Positions 62,902-64,000 of a stretch of 64,000 nt of DNA are shown here, in pieces. The notes beneath the pieces were generated by a model. The model saw only the letters and a list, made by a program, of their open reading frames with translations. It ran no database searches and had not been told where the DNA came from. A program made the position numbers and the translations under genes. Source of the stretch: Enterococcus sp. BWB1-3 (GTDB lineage: Bacteria > Bacillota > Bacilli > Lactobacillales > Enterococcaceae); NCBI RefSeq assembly GCF_016745275.1, contig NZ_JADOEP010000003.1, forward strand, positions 124,001 through 188,000, in the 5' to 3' direction. Each line of letters begins with the position of its first letter. The stretch's first letter is position 1.

Positions 62902-64000
62902 ATGCATAAAAGTAAATTGAGTCATTTGATGGTATTATCTAGTTTATTTATTCTATCAATTACGGCGCTGTTTCCCCTAGTCAGCTTTGCTGAAGATGGA
63001 ACTGCTCCAGAAACAGAAACCACCACCACTCAGCAAGAGAGTATTGCTGAGGATATTATGTCCATCGCCCGCAATGCCGGGTATACAGTGGATGATGTTT
63101 ATCGTCCTGCTGCCTCCATTGTGATTGAAGCAAATTCCGGGCAAGTTATTTGGGCAGATCAGGCGGATTTAGCTTGGTATCCTGCAAGTATTGCCAAGAT
63201 GATGACTGTCTATCTGGTGCTTGATGCAATTAAAGAAGGCAAACTGACTTTGGATACCCAAGTGACAGCAACAGAAAGTGATGCCGCAATTTCACAAATT
63301 TATGAACTAAGCAATACAACAATTGTCGCAGGAGCAGCCTATCCAGTTACTGACCTGCTCTACATGACAACGCTGGCTTCATCCAATGCTGCAACTGTGA
63401 TGCTCGCCAACTTGATAACAAGCAACGATGCCGCAGCATTCATCACAATGATGAACGAAAAAGCCAAAACACTAGGAATGACCAACACTACCTTTTATAA
63501 CCCAAGTGGAGCTGCCGCCAGTGCATTTAACGGTTACTATGTCCCAGAAGGAATTGATCCTGAGGCAGATAATACATCCACTGCAAGAGACCTTGCTTTG
63601 ATGTTCTATCATTTATTAAAAGACCACCCAGAGGTTCTGGAATATACAAATAAATTTCAAGTAACAGTTATGGAAAATACAGAGTACGCAGAAGTTTTGG
63701 AAAACTCAAACCGTTCTATTCCCGGCAGCAGTTATGGTTATGAAGGGGAAGACGGGTTAAAAACAGGGGCAAGCCCGGAAGCTGCATTTAACTATGCGGC
63801 AACAGCAAAAAGAGGGGATATGCGGCTGATTGAAGTGGTTCTTGGCGTTGGCAGCTGGGAAGATCCTGAGAGTGAAAACTATCGGCATATATTTGGGAAT
63901 GCTTTGTTTGACTATGGCTTCAACAACTTTGAATATAAAATAGTTCTACCCGCCGGCACTCAGACCGTTAATAATAAAGAAATTATTTTAGAACAGGATT
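62902..64000 (+). CDS. D-alanyl-D-alanine carboxypeptidase (DacA/PBP5 family), partial
   Basis: Secreted low-molecular-weight penicillin-binding protein that trims the terminal D-Ala from peptidoglycan stem peptides. It has a signal peptide (about residues 1-30, ending VSFA), then the serine peptidase motifs Ser96-Ile-Ala-Lys99, Ser160-Ser-Asn162 and Lys287-Thr-Gly289, all intact. The frame is open through the window end (366 codons seen), so the C-terminal anchor is missing here. AAGGAG five bases before the ATG is the last of four leader copies. Confidence 0.92.
   Translation, partial: MHKSKLSHLMVLSSLFILSITALFPLVSFAEDGTAPETETTTTQQESIAEDIMSIARNAGYTVDDVYRPAASIVIEANSGQVIWADQADLAWYPASIAKMMTVYLVLDAIKEGKLTLDTQVTATESDAAISQIYELSNTTIVAGAAYPVTDLLYMTTLASSNAATVMLANLITSNDAAAFITMMNEKAKTLGMTNTTFYNPSGAAASAFNGYYVPEGIDPEADNTSTARDLALMFYHLLKDHPEVLEYTNKFQVTVMENTEYAEVLENSNRSIPGSSYGYEGEDGLKTGASPEAAFNYAATAKRGDMRLIEVVLGVGSWEDPESENYRHIFGNALFDYGFNNFEYKIVLPAGTQTVNNKEIILEQD

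Overview
This window looks like chromosomal DNA from an Enterococcus species (low-GC Firmicutes), probably not E. faecalis itself. The pointers are a fused glutathione synthase GshF, a five-PASTA kinase/phosphatase pair like IreK/IreP, a trehalose PTS with a GH65 phosphorylase, and a Bacillus/Enterococcus housekeeping gene order. The species call is inference from gene content; nothing was searched. No rRNA, tRNA or CRISPR array was seen. Almost all genes lie on the minus strand.

Layout. 0-5.9 kb: a Bce-type peptide-antibiotic sensing and detoxification module (response regulator, kinase, ATPase, large permease) with a BceR-type palindrome, then an alpha-carbonic anhydrase lipoprotein. 6-9.6 kb: an insertion-sequence graveyard (an internally deleted ISL3-type element, an IS630 remnant, an IS30 remnant, a second ISL3 fragment) around a small FtsE/FtsX-like ABC pair. 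9.7-12 kb: gshF. 12.6-19.3 kb: the trehalose locus (treR, pgmB, GH65 phosphorylase, divergent EIIBCA) with two TreR-type palindromes. 19.9-33.5 kb: conserved fakA/yloU, recG, plsX, acpP, rnc, smc, HAD phosphatase, ftsY. 43.6-60.8 kb: conserved rpmB, thiN, rpe, rsgA, prkC, stp, rsmB, fmt, def, priA, rpoZ, gmk, yicC, a YdbC-like protein and a patatin phospholipase. 61-64 kb: a CatE-like dioxygenase and the start of a D-Ala-D-Ala carboxypeptidase behind a tandemly repeated leader.

The most interesting part is 33.7-43.5 kb, an accessory block lying between yloU and rpmB. It reads as an agr-type quorum-sensing locus: a broken agrB, a tiny intact agrD-like pheromone gene (39 codons), three tandem AgrC-like histidine kinases, and one LytTR-family AgrA-like regulator. 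The three kinases have almost identical kinase halves, but their membrane sensor halves differ. Upstream on the same strand are an ABC transporter, a secreted DUF4097-like protein and a stand-alone C39 peptidase. Repeats matching the LytTR binding consensus sit upstream of the ABC operon and again near rpmB, suggesting the regulator's targets. The picture is of one output regulator served by several diversified pheromone receptors.

A second theme is intergenic repeats: a dispersed family with TTTTCAGAC-type ends at 12.1, 42.4 and 55.7 kb, short tandem arrays (56 bp and 39 bp) sharing a core motif, structured repeats between rnc and smc, and four copies of a hairpin plus Shine-Dalgarno unit ahead of the carboxypeptidase gene.
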